Part shown: piece by piece, positions 25,201-33,485 of the stretch
Position numbering within the stretch: position 1 is the stretch's first letter
How the letters are laid out: each line of letters begins with the position of its first letter
Assembly: GCA_963715285.1 (NCBI GenBank)
Contig: CAVQRU010000044.1
Span: 62,001 to 126,000 of the forward strand
Reading direction: 5' to 3'
Source: Sva-07 sp963715285
GTDB taxonomy: Bacteria > Actinomycetota > Acidimicrobiia > Acidimicrobiales > Ilumatobacteraceae
Length of the DNA: 64,000 bases
The notes under the pieces: model-generated
The model's database searches: none
What the model saw: only the letters and a program-made list of their open reading frames with translations
What the model was told of the DNA's origin: nothing
Translations under genes and position numbers: made by a program

Positions 25201-26388
25201 CGCCACGAGCAGGTCGGCATCGAGGGTGCGGCGTTCCTCGTCGGAGAGCGGGACGGGCCGGCGCCACGATCCGCGACCGATCGACACCCTCAGCGGCTCC
25301 TCGGCCGACACCCGTCGCTCCCACGTCCGAGCGCCGTCGGCAGCGACGACCTCGAGCGCCTCGACCACGCTGCGATGGTCGGTGCGGTGCTGCTCGTCAT
25401 GGGCCGCGCGAACGGCGCGGAGTTGGTCGACGAGGAGCGCTGTCTGTTCGCGACGGGCCCGCACTGCGCGTCTCCGGCGACGACGTGCGGCAACAGCGCC
25501 GACGGCCCAGGTCGCGAACGTGGCCAGGGCGCCGACGGCGGCGAAGAGCGCGAACAGCGCCTGGCCGAGCACCGCGGCGAGCAGGCCGGCGCCGACAGCA
25601 GCGACCCCCGCGCCGACGAGTCCGACGAGCGGTGGCGCCCGATGCTCGACGAGCGGATCGGGCACATCGAGCTCCGACAACCTCAACGAGGTCGAGGTGA
25701 TCGGTCCTCGTCGGACGATTCGGCGCCACGGGTCGCGATCTGCAGCGACGACGCTCCCCCCGATCCGCCGCCCGGCGACATGCTCTGCGCCGGCGGACGC
25801 GTCGCTCGCGGGACGGACTTCGATCCGACTGGCACCGATCAGCAGCGTCTGGCCGGGCGCCACCGGCTGCGCGCGCTCGCACGGCTGGCCGTCGACCCGC
25901 ACGGGCACGCGTCCGGTGAGCTGGATGAACATCATCGAACCGGCGTCGTCGACGTCGAGGACACCGTGGTGCAGTTCGACCGTGTCGTCGTCGAGGCGGA
26001 TGTCGGCAGACGCCGCGCGCCCGACCGCGTGTCGCCCGGGCGGCAGCGGCCGCCACGAGGTGCAGCACGGTCCGGCCACCACGGCCAGCTCCACGACCGC
26101 AGCGGCGCGTGATGAGCCGGCCATCGCGTCGGTCGTCGTCGAAGACGGATCGCGGACCGAACAGGTCGTGATCGCGGAGCCGACGCGAAGGCCGCTGTCG
26201 ACGAGCCGACACGAGCCCGGGGCGACGACTCCGTCGATGTGCATCGCCCCGGGGATCGTGCCCAGCGCGAGTGCCAGATCGGCGATCGTGTCGTTCGGGT
26301 CGCCCGGTCGGAGACGCGCTCGGCGGTCGTCGACGGTGACTTCGCATGCGGCGATCGGCTCGGTGGAGGTGGTCGAAGTCGTGCTCAC
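22258..26388 (-). CDS. FHA-domain FtsK/SpoIIIE ATPase (EccC/EssC-like)
   Basis: A 1376-aa protein. An FHA-like domain spans about residues 105-195, with GRAASADIRLDDDTVELHHG. Two membrane spans lie at about 255-305. Three FtsK-type ATPase modules follow. Module 1 has an intact Walker A GTTGAGKSELLRTL (about 650) and Walker B VVVVDEFAAL (about 757). Modules 2 and 3 have degenerate P-loops (GSLGAGTTS about 963; GGARTGAST about 1222). This is the plan of type VII secretion motor ATPases. No WXG100, EccB, EccD or EccE gene is visible. It starts at GTG 26388, divergent from a sigma-like gene, and is coupled to the carbamoylase gene downstream. Confidence 0.85.
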   Translation of the reverse strand: MSTTSTTSTEPIAACEVTVDDRRARLRPGDPNDTIADLALALGTIPGAMHIDGVVAPGSCRLVDSGLRVGSAITTCSVRDPSSTTTDAMAGSSRAAAVVELAVVAGPCCTSWRPLPPGRHAVGRAASADIRLDDDTVELHHGVLDVDDAGSMMFIQLTGRVPVRVDGQPCERAQPVAPGQTLLIGASRIEVRPASDASAGAEHVAGRRIGGSVVAADRDPWRRIVRRGPITSTSLRLSELDVPDPLVEHRAPPLVGLVGAGVAAVGAGLLAAVLGQALFALFAAVGALATFATWAVGAVAARRRRRRAVRARREQTALLVDQLRAVRAAHDEQHRTDHRSVVEALEVVAADGARTWERRVSAEEPLRVSIGRGSWRRPVPLSDEERRTLDADLLVAVEESERLDDVAVPLVLAPSTVVALRGDLDVATASARAITVQLAVTYGPADWQLVVVSDRRREWEWTTWLPHSATGPTATVVPPDGTMLGDLADAVTRPTVLITDVPAALAVRTGPLRRFLDTTDAACVVVLPRDSTVPAVCGRVLELGSCGRAEWRHHDRIGESPLHLTGISRVTALDAVRRLAPLIDPEDVDLGAVGLPPDLTLGEVTGPLDSAAIASRWVTAGIDPALAAPIGRSADGVVELDLVRDGPHGLLAGTTGAGKSELLRTLVVSLAARIGPDHLSFVLVDFKGGSTFDTCVHLPHVVGVVTDLDDGLAERALVSLDAEIRRRERLLRAAGVGDLTGYRRAETGDSLPRLVVVVDEFAALATELPDFLTALVGIAQRGRSLGIHLLLATQRPAGVVTDDIRANTSLRLALRLHDRADAIDVVGDALPATFPRSTPGRAALRLGPDELVVFQIASCSGPAHLGPRRLTIDWLDDTENVDDERGRAVSELSMLVEAVGDAALLAGTAAPHRPWLDPLPSVLYPADLCDRTAIGSIDDPSAQARRPLRWDGANHLLLVGSLGAGTTSAAIAAVASLVRSTPPAERHVYVLDGTGDTALDGFAGLAHCGGVVRVTEAERADRLLRRLTDEIDQRARTGRRRPAIVLVVDALSTVRAALASIERADDGARLDRVLQEGPAAGISVCATTDGTSVGTVSAIAGERWVFHLDDASTARAVGVRAEPAPAVPGRLVLVDTQLAAQVVCDPVVLDELKRHEATVSRCGGPEPIGTLPVVVDPTELGPASLVPGATSIVVGLDALGLGPAVLEVPVGDHVLVAGGARTGASTALRQVAASWRDAHPGGAVLAIDRTAVVADVLAGATVVDADDARVLVVVDDADRVDDPTGELAAIAAGRRPGVTLAAAARLEAVRVAYGHWLREVARSRCGLILTSTGEVDGELLGATLPRRTIIEPRPGLGWLIDRHGHRLVQVAARMPS

Positions 26389-26571
26389 ACCCGGCAGTGG
26401 GTGCCTCGGTTCCTCCGAGGGAACCCTCGGCGGGGCCGACTCGAAAATGGCCCATGACCTGGTGCTGTGAAGCCCGGTCGCCGCCCACCGAAGGACTCAC
26501 TGCCGCCGGCTCCGGCGGCAGGCCCGGTGCGGTGAGACCGCCGGTGAGGGCTGATCGTCATCGTCGGCGCC

Positions 26572-27339
26572 ATGACCACGTGCACATCGCCAACTCGACC
26601 GCTGCCCACCTTGCGCTTCTCCCACCGCCTCGATGCCGAGTGGCGCCATCTTCGAACGGCGCGCCGCTCGATCGACCGCGCACGCTCGTGGGGTGATCAC
26701 CACCCGGACCATCCGCTGTCGATGGTCGTCGCGACGTCGAACGATCTCGACGACATCGTGCGCGCCACGCAGCGCGGTGCAAGGCCCGCTGGAGTCGACG
26801 ACATGATCCTGCTGCGCCTCGTCGACCTGGCTCGCTCCGACGAACTGGCGGGTCGGATCGTCGTCCAGCGGTTGCTGCCCGGGTTGATCAGCCGGTCGGT
26901 GCGCTACCGGGGCTTCCACGACACGATCGATCCGGTCGAGCTGGCCGTCGGGGCAGCCTGGCTCGCCATCCGCTCCTACGACACCGATCGTCGTCGACAG
27001 CACGTCGCCGCCTCGCTGCTCTCGGATGCGGTGTTCCAGGCCTTCCGCCGACCGATCCGGCGTCGGTCGTCGACCGAGATCGCACGGCCCGAACGGGTCT
27101 TCGTGGCGTTGGCGAGCGACGACGGTCCGACGAGTGCGTTCGAGGAGCTGGCCGCCGTGGTTCGTGACGCCCGAAGCGCCGGGTTGCCGCCACACGACAT
27201 CGAGTTGTTGCGGCATCTGGCACGCGCCGACTCGCCCGGGACGGTCGCTCGCGAACGCAACGTGACGCCTCGAACCATCCGCAACCACCGCGACCGTGCC
27301 GTCGCCCGCATCCGCGCCGCCGGCCTCGTCGCCGCCTGA
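26572..27339 (+). CDS. Sigma-factor-like helix-turn-helix regulator
   Basis: A 255-aa protein. Residues about 205-250 (ELLRHLARADSPGTVARERN, then RTIRNHRDRAVARIRAAG) form a sigma-70 region 4/LuxR-type HTH. The middle (about 75-165) is helical, with LVDLARSDELAGRIVVQRLL and AAWLAIRSYD. A canonical region 2 is not evident, so promoter-specific sigma activity is unproven. It is divergent from the FHA/FtsK gene with 183 bp between, making it that operon's likely regulator. A palindrome terminator follows 12 bp after its stop. Confidence 0.65.
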   Translation: MTTCTSPTRPLPTLRFSHRLDAEWRHLRTARRSIDRARSWGDHHPDHPLSMVVATSNDLDDIVRATQRGARPAGVDDMILLRLVDLARSDELAGRIVVQRLLPGLISRSVRYRGFHDTIDPVELAVGAAWLAIRSYDTDRRRQHVAASLLSDAVFQAFRRPIRRRSSTEIARPERVFVALASDDGPTSAFEELAAVVRDARSAGLPPHDIELLRHLARADSPGTVARERNVTPRTIRNHRDRAVARIRAAGLVAA

Positions 27340-27351
27340 CCCCGAGATCGG

Positions 27352-27386
27352 CGATTGCATCAGGGGTCTGACCCCTGATGCAATCG
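27352..27386. terminator. Perfect 35-bp palindrome between convergent genes
   Basis: Arms 27352-27368 and 27370-27386 are exact inverse complements around T27369, core GGGGTC-T-GACCCC. It abuts the stop codon of the enoyl-CoA hydratase and follows the HTH gene. Same core as the palindrome at 8786-8824, with unrelated outer arms. Confidence 0.78.
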
Positions 27387-28163
<777 letters not shown>

Positions 28164-28186
28164 GGTCCGAGTCTCGCGCCGAGCGC

Positions 28187-28196
28187 ACCGTATGGT
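28187..28196. promoter_or_regulatory. Overlapping divergent -10 hexamers
   Basis: TATGGT (28191-28196, plus) lies 7 nt before ATG 28204, predicting a leaderless mRNA. TACGGT (28192-28187, minus) overlaps it and could serve the enoyl-CoA hydratase gene. Transcription from one would exclude the other. Confidence 0.4.
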
Positions 28197-28203
28197 CACC
28201 ACC

Positions 28204-29070
28204 ATGAAGTTCGGAATCATGTTCGCCAACACCGGCCACGGATCGTCACCAGAGGGAGCGACCGCGGTCGCCGAGGCTGCCGAGGCCGGCGGCTTCGAGG
28301 CCATCTGGACCGTCGAACACGTCGTCGTGCCGTCGGGGTACGAGTCGAAGTACCCCTACGACCCGAGCGGCAAGATGGCCGGCGGTGCGGAGGAGTTCGA
28401 CCTGCCCGACCCGCTCATCTGGCTGACCTGGGTGGCGGCGAAGACCACCCGCATCAAGCTGGCGACGGGCATCCTGATCGTCCCGCAGCGCAACCCGGTG
28501 ATCACGGCGAAGGAGTTGGCGACCCTCGACCATCTCTCGGGTGGCCGAATGGTCCTCGGCGTCGGCGCAGGGTGGCTGGCGGAGGAGTTCGCGGCGCTGA
28601 ACGCGTCGTTCGACGACCGGGGCAAGCGCCTCGACGAGTACATCGCCGTGATGCGAGCGCTGTGGTCGGGCGGCAAGACCACCTTCGACGGCGACTACTT
28701 CTCCTTCGAGAACTGCATCAGCCTGCCGCGCCCGGTGAACGGCAGCATCCCCGTGATCGTCGGCGGCCACAGCAAGACGGCGGCCCGTCGTGCCGGGCGT
28801 CTCGGCGACGGCTTCTTCCCCGGCAGCGCCTCCACCACCGAGATCGGCGAGCTGATCACCCTCGTGCGCCAGACAGCGGAGGACCACGGCCGTGATCCCG
28901 ATGCGATCGAGATGATCGCCGGGGCGGGTGCCCCTCCCGGACCGAAACTCGACGAGCGGATCGAACAGCTCGCGGGGATCGGCGTGACGCATGCGATCGT
29001 GCCGACCTTCCGTCCCGATCAACTCGAGGAGATCGGCACGTCGCTCAACGCCGCCTACGCCACCGCCTGA
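28204..29070 (+). CDS. LLM-class F420-dependent oxidoreductase
   Basis: A 288-aa luciferase-like F420 enzyme (TIGR03619-like). It opens MKFGIMFANTGH, has TTRIKLATGILIVPQRNPV near residue 82 and LDHLSGGRMVLGVGAGWLAEEF near residue 105, and closes with a GGHSKTAARRAGRLGDGFFP block. These segments form the F420 pocket in family structures. ATG 28204 is preferred over 28192 because of the short amino end and the -10 spacing. It is divergent from an enoyl-CoA hydratase, suggesting a shared catabolic role (inference). Confidence 0.88.
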   Translation: MKFGIMFANTGHGSSPEGATAVAEAAEAGGFEAIWTVEHVVVPSGYESKYPYDPSGKMAGGAEEFDLPDPLIWLTWVAAKTTRIKLATGILIVPQRNPVITAKELATLDHLSGGRMVLGVGAGWLAEEFAALNASFDDRGKRLDEYIAVMRALWSGGKTTFDGDYFSFENCISLPRPVNGSIPVIVGGHSKTAARRAGRLGDGFFPGSASTTEIGELITLVRQTAEDHGRDPDAIEMIAGAGAPPGPKLDERIEQLAGIGVTHAIVPTFRPDQLEEIGTSLNAAYATA

Positions 29071-29078
29071 TCACCGAT

Positions 29079-29109
29079 GTGACGCTTGGTGTCCGACACC
29101 GAGCGTCAC
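29079..29109. terminator. 15-1-15 palindrome after the F420 oxidoreductase gene
   Basis: Arms 29079-29093 and 29095-29109 pair at 14 of 15 positions around C29094, core GGTGTC-C-GACACC. It lies 9 bp after the upstream stop and 18 bp before the next start, so it probably ends the first transcript. Member of the GTC-N-GAC family. Confidence 0.65.
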
Positions 29110-29126
29110 GTGGGTACGGTGCGGCC

Positions 29127-29771
29127 ATGGCCAGCGACATGTACCCCGCCCAACGAGAACGTGCGGCGCTGTGCGACCTGTTCGTCGAGGTCGGCCCAGA
29201 CGCGCCGACGCTCTGCGGCGAGTGGACCACTCGCGATCTTGCGGCGCATCTCGTGGTGCGCGAGCGCCGCCCGGACGCCGCCATCGGCATCGTGTTCTCG
29301 AAGGCCGCCGGCTACCTCGACAACGTGCAGGCCGGCGTTGCCGACACCGACTGGACCGAGCTGGTCGAGACGGTCCGCTCCGGTCCGCCCGTCTGGTCAC
29401 CGACGCGGATCGAGGCGGTCGACAAGGCGACGAACACGATCGAGTTCTTCGTGCACCACGAGGATGTTCGACGCGCCGGCGACACCTGGGAGCCGCGCGT
29501 TCTCGATGCCGACCTCACCGAGGCGCTGCACTCGATGTTGGCCAAGATGGCCAAGCGTCTCGTGAAATCGTCACGGGTCGGCATCGTCTTCGAGCCCACC
29601 GACGGCTCCGATCCGGTCACGGCCAAGGTGGCCGAGCCATCGGTGACCGTTCGCGGCGAGGTGGGCGAACTCGTGCTGTTCGCGTTCGGACGTCAGGCCC
29701 ACTGCCGCGTCGAGATCACGGGCGACGACGAATCGATCGCTGCGGTGTCGAGCGCGTCGTTCGGGATCTGA
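29127..29771 (+). CDS. TIGR03085 family protein (DinB/MDMPI-like)
   Basis: A 214-aa actinobacterial protein. The amino end (AQRERAALCDLFVEVGPDAP, TLCGEWTTRDLAAHLVVRER) is the TIGR03085 hallmark: a four-helix DinB-like bundle with His in DLAAHLV and, further on, FFVHHEDVRR, the three-His metal site of mycothiol-dependent maleylpyruvate isomerase relatives. Function is unproven, though a mycothiol-linked transfer is likely from the fold. ATG 29127 follows TACGGT (29115-29120) by 6 nt, which suggests a leaderless transcript. Confidence 0.85.
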   Translation: MASDMYPAQRERAALCDLFVEVGPDAPTLCGEWTTRDLAAHLVVRERRPDAAIGIVFSKAAGYLDNVQAGVADTDWTELVETVRSGPPVWSPTRIEAVDKATNTIEFFVHHEDVRRAGDTWEPRVLDADLTEALHSMLAKMAKRLVKSSRVGIVFEPTDGSDPVTAKVAEPSVTVRGEVGELVLFAFGRQAHCRVEITGDDESIAAVSSASFGI

Positions 29772-29783
29772 GCGGAGAGCCGA

Positions 29784-30446
29784 ATGCCCGACCGTGATCT
29801 GCAGGGACGCGTCGTCGCCGTCGTCGGCTCGACGGGCGGCCTCGGCGGGGCGCTCGTCGACGTGCTGGGGCAACGCGGCGCCACCGTCGTGAGGGTGGGA
29901 CACTCGACGCCCGCCGACATGGCCCTCGACCTCCGAGACAGCACCGCCGGGGTCGCCCTGGTCGAACACAGCCGCACGGTCCACGGTCGTCTCGACGGCG
30001 TGATCGTGGCGGCCGGCATCGTGGCGTTCGGCAACCTCGTCGACACCGACGACGTCGTGATGGAGGAGTTGTTCCTCACCAACGCGCTCGGCCCGATGTG
30101 GCTCGCGAAGCGGGTGGCGCCCGCGCTGGAGGAGACGCAGGGATTCTTCGTGAGCATCTCGGGGGTCGTCGCCGAAACACCGATGCCGGGAATGGCCGCC
30201 TACTCGGCGTCGAAGGCCGCCGTCGCCGCGGCGATGGACTCGATCCGGCGTGAGTTCCGCCGATCCAGGGTGCACGTGATCGATGCCCGCCCGCCCCACA
30301 CCGAGACCGGGCTGGCCACGCGACCGCTCGCAGGCACGGCGCCGAAGATGCCGCTCGGGCTCACCCCTGAGGTGGTCGCCGAGCGAATCGTGGTCGCCAT
30401 CGAACGCAACGACAGCGTCGTCGGTCCGGGCGACTTCAGTTCGTGA
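29784..30446 (+). CDS. Short-chain dehydrogenase/reductase
   Basis: A 220-aa SDR. The coenzyme motif VVGSTGGLGGAL (a T-G-x-x-x-G-x-G variant) lies near residue 13, NAG is replaced by AAGIVAFG, the catalytic Ser is in SISGVVAETP, and the active-site YSASK near residue 138 supplies Tyr and Lys. It is slightly short for the classical 250. It follows the TIGR03085 gene by 12 bp. Its last 11 bases overlap the convergent tetR. Confidence 0.88.
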   Translation: MPDRDLQGRVVAVVGSTGGLGGALVDVLGQRGATVVRVGHSTPADMALDLRDSTAGVALVEHSRTVHGRLDGVIVAAGIVAFGNLVDTDDVVMEELFLTNALGPMWLAKRVAPALEETQGFFVSISGVVAETPMPGMAAYSASKAAVAAAMDSIRREFRRSRVHVIDARPPHTETGLATRPLAGTAPKMPLGLTPEVVAERIVVAIERNDSVVGPGDFSS

Positions 30447-31086
30447 CGTCGGCGACGTGTGCGGCTGCGAGGTGTGCACGCACATGGCGCGTGAGGAGCC
30501 GTTCGAGCCCCTCGTCGGCCATGCCATCGCCGCGCGCCAGGAACTCGAGTGACTCGAACTGGAACATCACATCGAGCGCAGCCACGACCAGACCGCGCTC
30601 CGCCTCGTCGATCTGACCGAGCTCCGCAGCGAACTGGGCTTCGAGCTGGTCGCGCATGTAGCCGCGGACGCTGTCGAACGCTTCGAGCACGAGCGGTTCG
30701 GTGGCGCTCCGGCGCGCGGCAAGGCGGGTGAGGGGTGCCAGCTCGTGGTAGGCCCGGAGCCGTGACGTGATGAAGTGCGCGATGCGCTCGTCGAGCGTCC
30801 CTTCACCGAGCTCCTCGACGTCGAAGATCCGCCACACCTCGCCCATCACGCGGTCGATCGCGGACAACATGAGATCGGTCCGGTCGTCGAAGTACCGGTA
30901 CACGGATCGGTAGGACACCCCGGCGCGTTCGGCGATCAACTCGATGGGCGGCTCGTCTGCGGTCTCGTTGGTGAGCGAGATCATCGCATCGAGCACTGCC
31001 TCCTTGTTCCGGTTGCGACGTGCCGTCCGCCCGTCGACCACCAGAGCGGAGCCATCGGAGTCGGGCTGTTGCTTGGCAGTGTCCAT
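30436..31086 (-). CDS. TetR-family transcriptional regulator
   Basis: A 216-aa regulator. The TetR HTH lies at about residues 28-70, with ELIAERAGVSYRSVYRYFDDR as the turn and recognition helix; the rest is an all-helical ligand domain (LTRLAARRSATEPLVLEAFDSVRGY). ATG 31086 was chosen over a longer GTG/ATG start that lacks conservation. It is convergent with SDR and overlaps it by 11 bp. Its own promoter lies toward tRNA-Lys. Confidence 0.85.
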   Translation of the reverse strand: MDTAKQQPDSDGSALVVDGRTARRNRNKEAVLDAMISLTNETADEPPIELIAERAGVSYRSVYRYFDDRTDLMLSAIDRVMGEVWRIFDVEELGEGTLDERIAHFITSRLRAYHELAPLTRLAARRSATEPLVLEAFDSVRGYMRDQLEAQFAAELGQIDEAERGLVVAALDVMFQFESLEFLARGDGMADEGLERLLTRHVRAHLAAAHVADVTN

Positions 31087-31181
31087 TGCGTCCTCGGCGC
31101 AGAGCTTAGGCACGTTCGATCACGCCCTGCCGAGGGTCCGACCCAAGCGTCTCGATCCGCTCGGCGAACGACGACGCCGGG

Positions 31182-31253
31182 TGCCTCCCCAGGGGCTCGA
31201 ACCCTGAACCAATGGATTAAAAGTCCACTGCTCTACCATTGAGCTAGAGAGGC
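31182..31253 (-). tRNA. tRNA-Lys (anticodon TTT)
   Basis: The minus strand folds into a complete cloverleaf. The acceptor stem GCCTCTC pairs with GGGAGGC (one G-U). The D arm is GCTC...GAGC, the anticodon stem GTGGA/TCCAT holds loop CTTTTAA with anticodon TTT, and the T arm is CAGGG-TTCGAGC-CCTG. The discriminator is A, and CCA is not encoded. It stands alone; no integrase gene or duplicated 3' end lies nearby. Confidence 0.95.
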
Positions 31254-31312
31254 GGGACCGGCGCGATTCGCGGGAGAAAACCCCGTTGAACCGTGTGCGC
31301 CGGATTGCGGTT

Positions 31313-31370
31313 GGCCATCGTAGGGCCCGCAACCGGGCGCGCCGACTTCCGATCGAGGTAGAGAACCACC
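31313..31370. repeat. Dispersed repeat, copy 1
   Basis: GGCCATCGTAGGGCCCGC, then GGGCGCGCCGACTT and GATCGAGGT. The same order of words recurs at 37951 and, in part, at 40195. It is next to tRNA-Lys. No coding potential seen. Confidence 0.6.
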
Positions 31371-31405
31371 AGGAACCGAGACCGGAGGATGCTGCCGTCG
31401 ACTTC

Positions 31406-32086
31406 TCAGCTGCCGCGGAGGTACGTCAGCACGGCGAGCACCCGGCGATGGCCGCTCTCCTCGGCGTCGAGCCCGAGCTTCATGAACACGTTCGAGATGT
31501 GCTTCTCGACGGCGCCGTGGGAGATCACGAGCCGGTCGGCGATCCCACCGTTCGACAGCCCCTCCGCCATCAGGGTCAGCACCTCGCGCTCCCTCGGCGT
31601 GAGACGGTCGAGGTCGCTCGATCGCTGTGACCTGCCCAGGATCTGGCTGACGACCTCGGCGTCGATCGCGCTCCCGCCGTTGGCGACCCGTCGCAGCGAG
31701 ACCAGGAAGTCGTCGACGTCGATGACCCGGTCCTTCAACAGATACCCCACGCCGGCGACGTCACCGGTCAACAGCTCACCGGCGTAGCGCTCCTCGACGT
31801 ACTGGGAGAGCACGAGCACGGCAACGTCGGGCTGGCGCCGGCGGATCTCGATCGCGGCCCGCAGGCCCTCGTCGGTGTGGGTCGGCGGCATCCGCACGTC
31901 GACGAGGCACAGGTCCGGCGAGTGCTCGGTGACCGCGTCGAGCAGGCCGTCGGCATCACCCACGGCGGCCACCACGTCGAACCCCGAGTCGGTGAGCAGG
32001 CGCACCAGGCCGTCGCGCAACAGCACCGAATCGTCGGCGACGACGACTCGCAGCACATCGCTCGCCACCTTCGACACCTCAGCCAT
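31406..32086 (-). CDS. NarL/LuxR-family response regulator
   Basis: A 226-aa two-domain regulator. The receiver (about residues 12-130) has the acidic pair VVADDS, phospho-acceptor Asp in LCLVDVRMPP and Lys in GYLLKDR. The output LuxR HTH (about 160-220) is LTPREREVLTLMAEGLSNGG, then VEKHISNVFMKLGL. ATG 32086 overlaps the histidine kinase end by 8 bp, so the pair is co-translated. It closes the ATPase-permease-kinase-regulator operon and probably controls it. Confidence 0.9.
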   Translation of the reverse strand: MAEVSKVASDVLRVVVADDSVLLRDGLVRLLTDSGFDVVAAVGDADGLLDAVTEHSPDLCLVDVRMPPTHTDEGLRAAIEIRRRQPDVAVLVLSQYVEERYAGELLTGDVAGVGYLLKDRVIDVDDFLVSLRRVANGGSAIDAEVVSQILGRSQRSSDLDRLTPREREVLTLMAEGLSNGGIADRLVISHGAVEKHISNVFMKLGLDAEESGHRRVLAVLTYLRGS

Positions 32087-33485
32087 GGTCGGGCTCCATG
32101 TGGCGGGGGATCTCAGCGACGAGCGTCGTCGGCCCGCCGACCGGTGACGTGATCGAGAACGTGCCGTCGACAGCGCGCACTCTGGCGCGGATCCCCAGGA
32201 TGCCGGTGCCCCCCGCCGGGTCGGCGCCGCCGGCACCGTCGTCGTGGACGGTCACCCGCACGTTCGCAGCGACCCTGGCGACGTGCACCGACGCGACCCG
32301 GGCACCCGCGTGCTTCAGCACGTTGGCGATCGCCTCGTTGGCGATGAAGTACACGGTCTCGGCGACATCGGTCGACAGGTCCAGGTCGGGATCGACGTGG
32401 ACCGAGATCGGGATCGGCGACCCACCGACGATGGCGGAGAGCGCCGCGTCGATTCCCCGGTCCTCGAGGATCGCGGGGTGGAGCCCCCGTCCGAGCTGGC
32501 GCAGCTCGCCGATCGAGCCCTGGACCTTCTGGCGGGCGCTGACGATCAGCTCCTTCGCGGCGGCAGGGTTGCGGTCGATCTGGTTGGCCGCCATCCCGAG
32601 GTCGAGGCCGATCGCGACGAGCTGCTGCTGGACGCCGTCGTGGAGATTGCGCTCGATGCGGCGCCGCTCGCTCGCCACCGCGTCGAGGATGTCCTGGCGC
32701 TGGATCGAGAGGTCCGAGACCCGGCGCTCGGCGGCGGCGAGCCGGTCGACGCCGAGGAACCACGTGTCGATCTGGGCCTTCAGGCCGGCCGTCCAGATCG
32801 CGATCCGCGGGATCGCACCGGCAGCGACGACCACCAGCGGCAGCGCGAACAGGTTGAACGCCCCGAACCCGGCCCCGCCGAAGATGCCGTCACCGAACAC
32901 GACCTGCACGACCAGCGAGAGCGGGAAGCTCCCGAATCCGAACAAGAGGAACGCGAGCACGACGTTGACGGCGACGAAGCCGACCTGGCGCCAGCGAACG
33001 GGGTCGGTGAGCGCCCGCGAGATCGCTCGCGGTCCGACCCCGGTGACCGGCACCACCGCGCGCGGTTCGATCTCGTGGCCGGCGTACGCGGCGAGCTGAC
33101 GCTCCAGCCCGGTGAGCGCCTCGACCACCCGGAAGAACGGCACGATCAACAGGAAACCGACGATGACGAACAGCAGCCCGAACGTGATCGCGCCGAACAC
33201 CACCATGGCCGCGAAGACGAACGGCGCCGCGACGGCACTCGCGAACAGGAACAGCAGCGCCTTCCATCCCTCGGCAGCGGCGAGGGGGCGAAACCAGGTC
33301 TCGGCGAAATCGCGAGCCCGCTCCCAGTCCCACCCCTCGTCCGAGGTGCCCGCCGGTGGCGGCGTCGGGGCGCCGGGCCGGACCGGCGGCGGGAGCTGGC
33401 TCACGGCGCCAGTCTCGCGCCCGGCGCCGGACGCCGGCGATGCATCGCTCGGCGACGACGTCATCGGGTCGGCCGCTGCGCTCAT
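32079..33485 (-). CDS. NarL-type sensor histidine kinase
   Basis: A 468-aa kinase. An Ala/Pro-rich cytosolic leader of about 55 residues precedes membrane segments near 75-115 and 165-235. A HisKA_3 box follows, ASERRRIERNLHDGVQQQLV, with the phospho-acceptor His near residue 297. The HATPase_c N-box is FIANEAIANVLKHAGA and the glycine box DDGAGGADPAGGTGILGIRAR. It has no large extracellular sensor, so it may sense the membrane or the ABC partner. ATG 33485 overlaps the permease stop by 4 bp. Confidence 0.9.
   Translation of the reverse strand: MSAAADPMTSSPSDASPASGAGRETGAVSQLPPPVRPGAPTPPPAGTSDEGWDWERARDFAETWFRPLAAAEGWKALLFLFASAVAAPFVFAAMVVFGAITFGLLFVIVGFLLIVPFFRVVEALTGLERQLAAYAGHEIEPRAVVPVTGVGPRAISRALTDPVRWRQVGFVAVNVVLAFLLFGFGSFPLSLVVQVVFGDGIFGGAGFGAFNLFALPLVVVAAGAIPRIAIWTAGLKAQIDTWFLGVDRLAAAERRVSDLSIQRQDILDAVASERRRIERNLHDGVQQQLVAIGLDLGMAANQIDRNPAAAKELIVSARQKVQGSIGELRQLGRGLHPAILEDRGIDAALSAIVGGSPIPISVHVDPDLDLSTDVAETVYFIANEAIANVLKHAGARVASVHVARVAANVRVTVHDDGAGGADPAGGTGILGIRARVRAVDGTFSITSPVGGPTTLVAEIPRHMEPDHG

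Noticed and set aside
31182..31370. tRNA-Lys as an attachment site of an integrated element
   Set aside because: No integrase, no repeat of the tRNA 3' end, and the neighbours are ordinary chromosomal genes.
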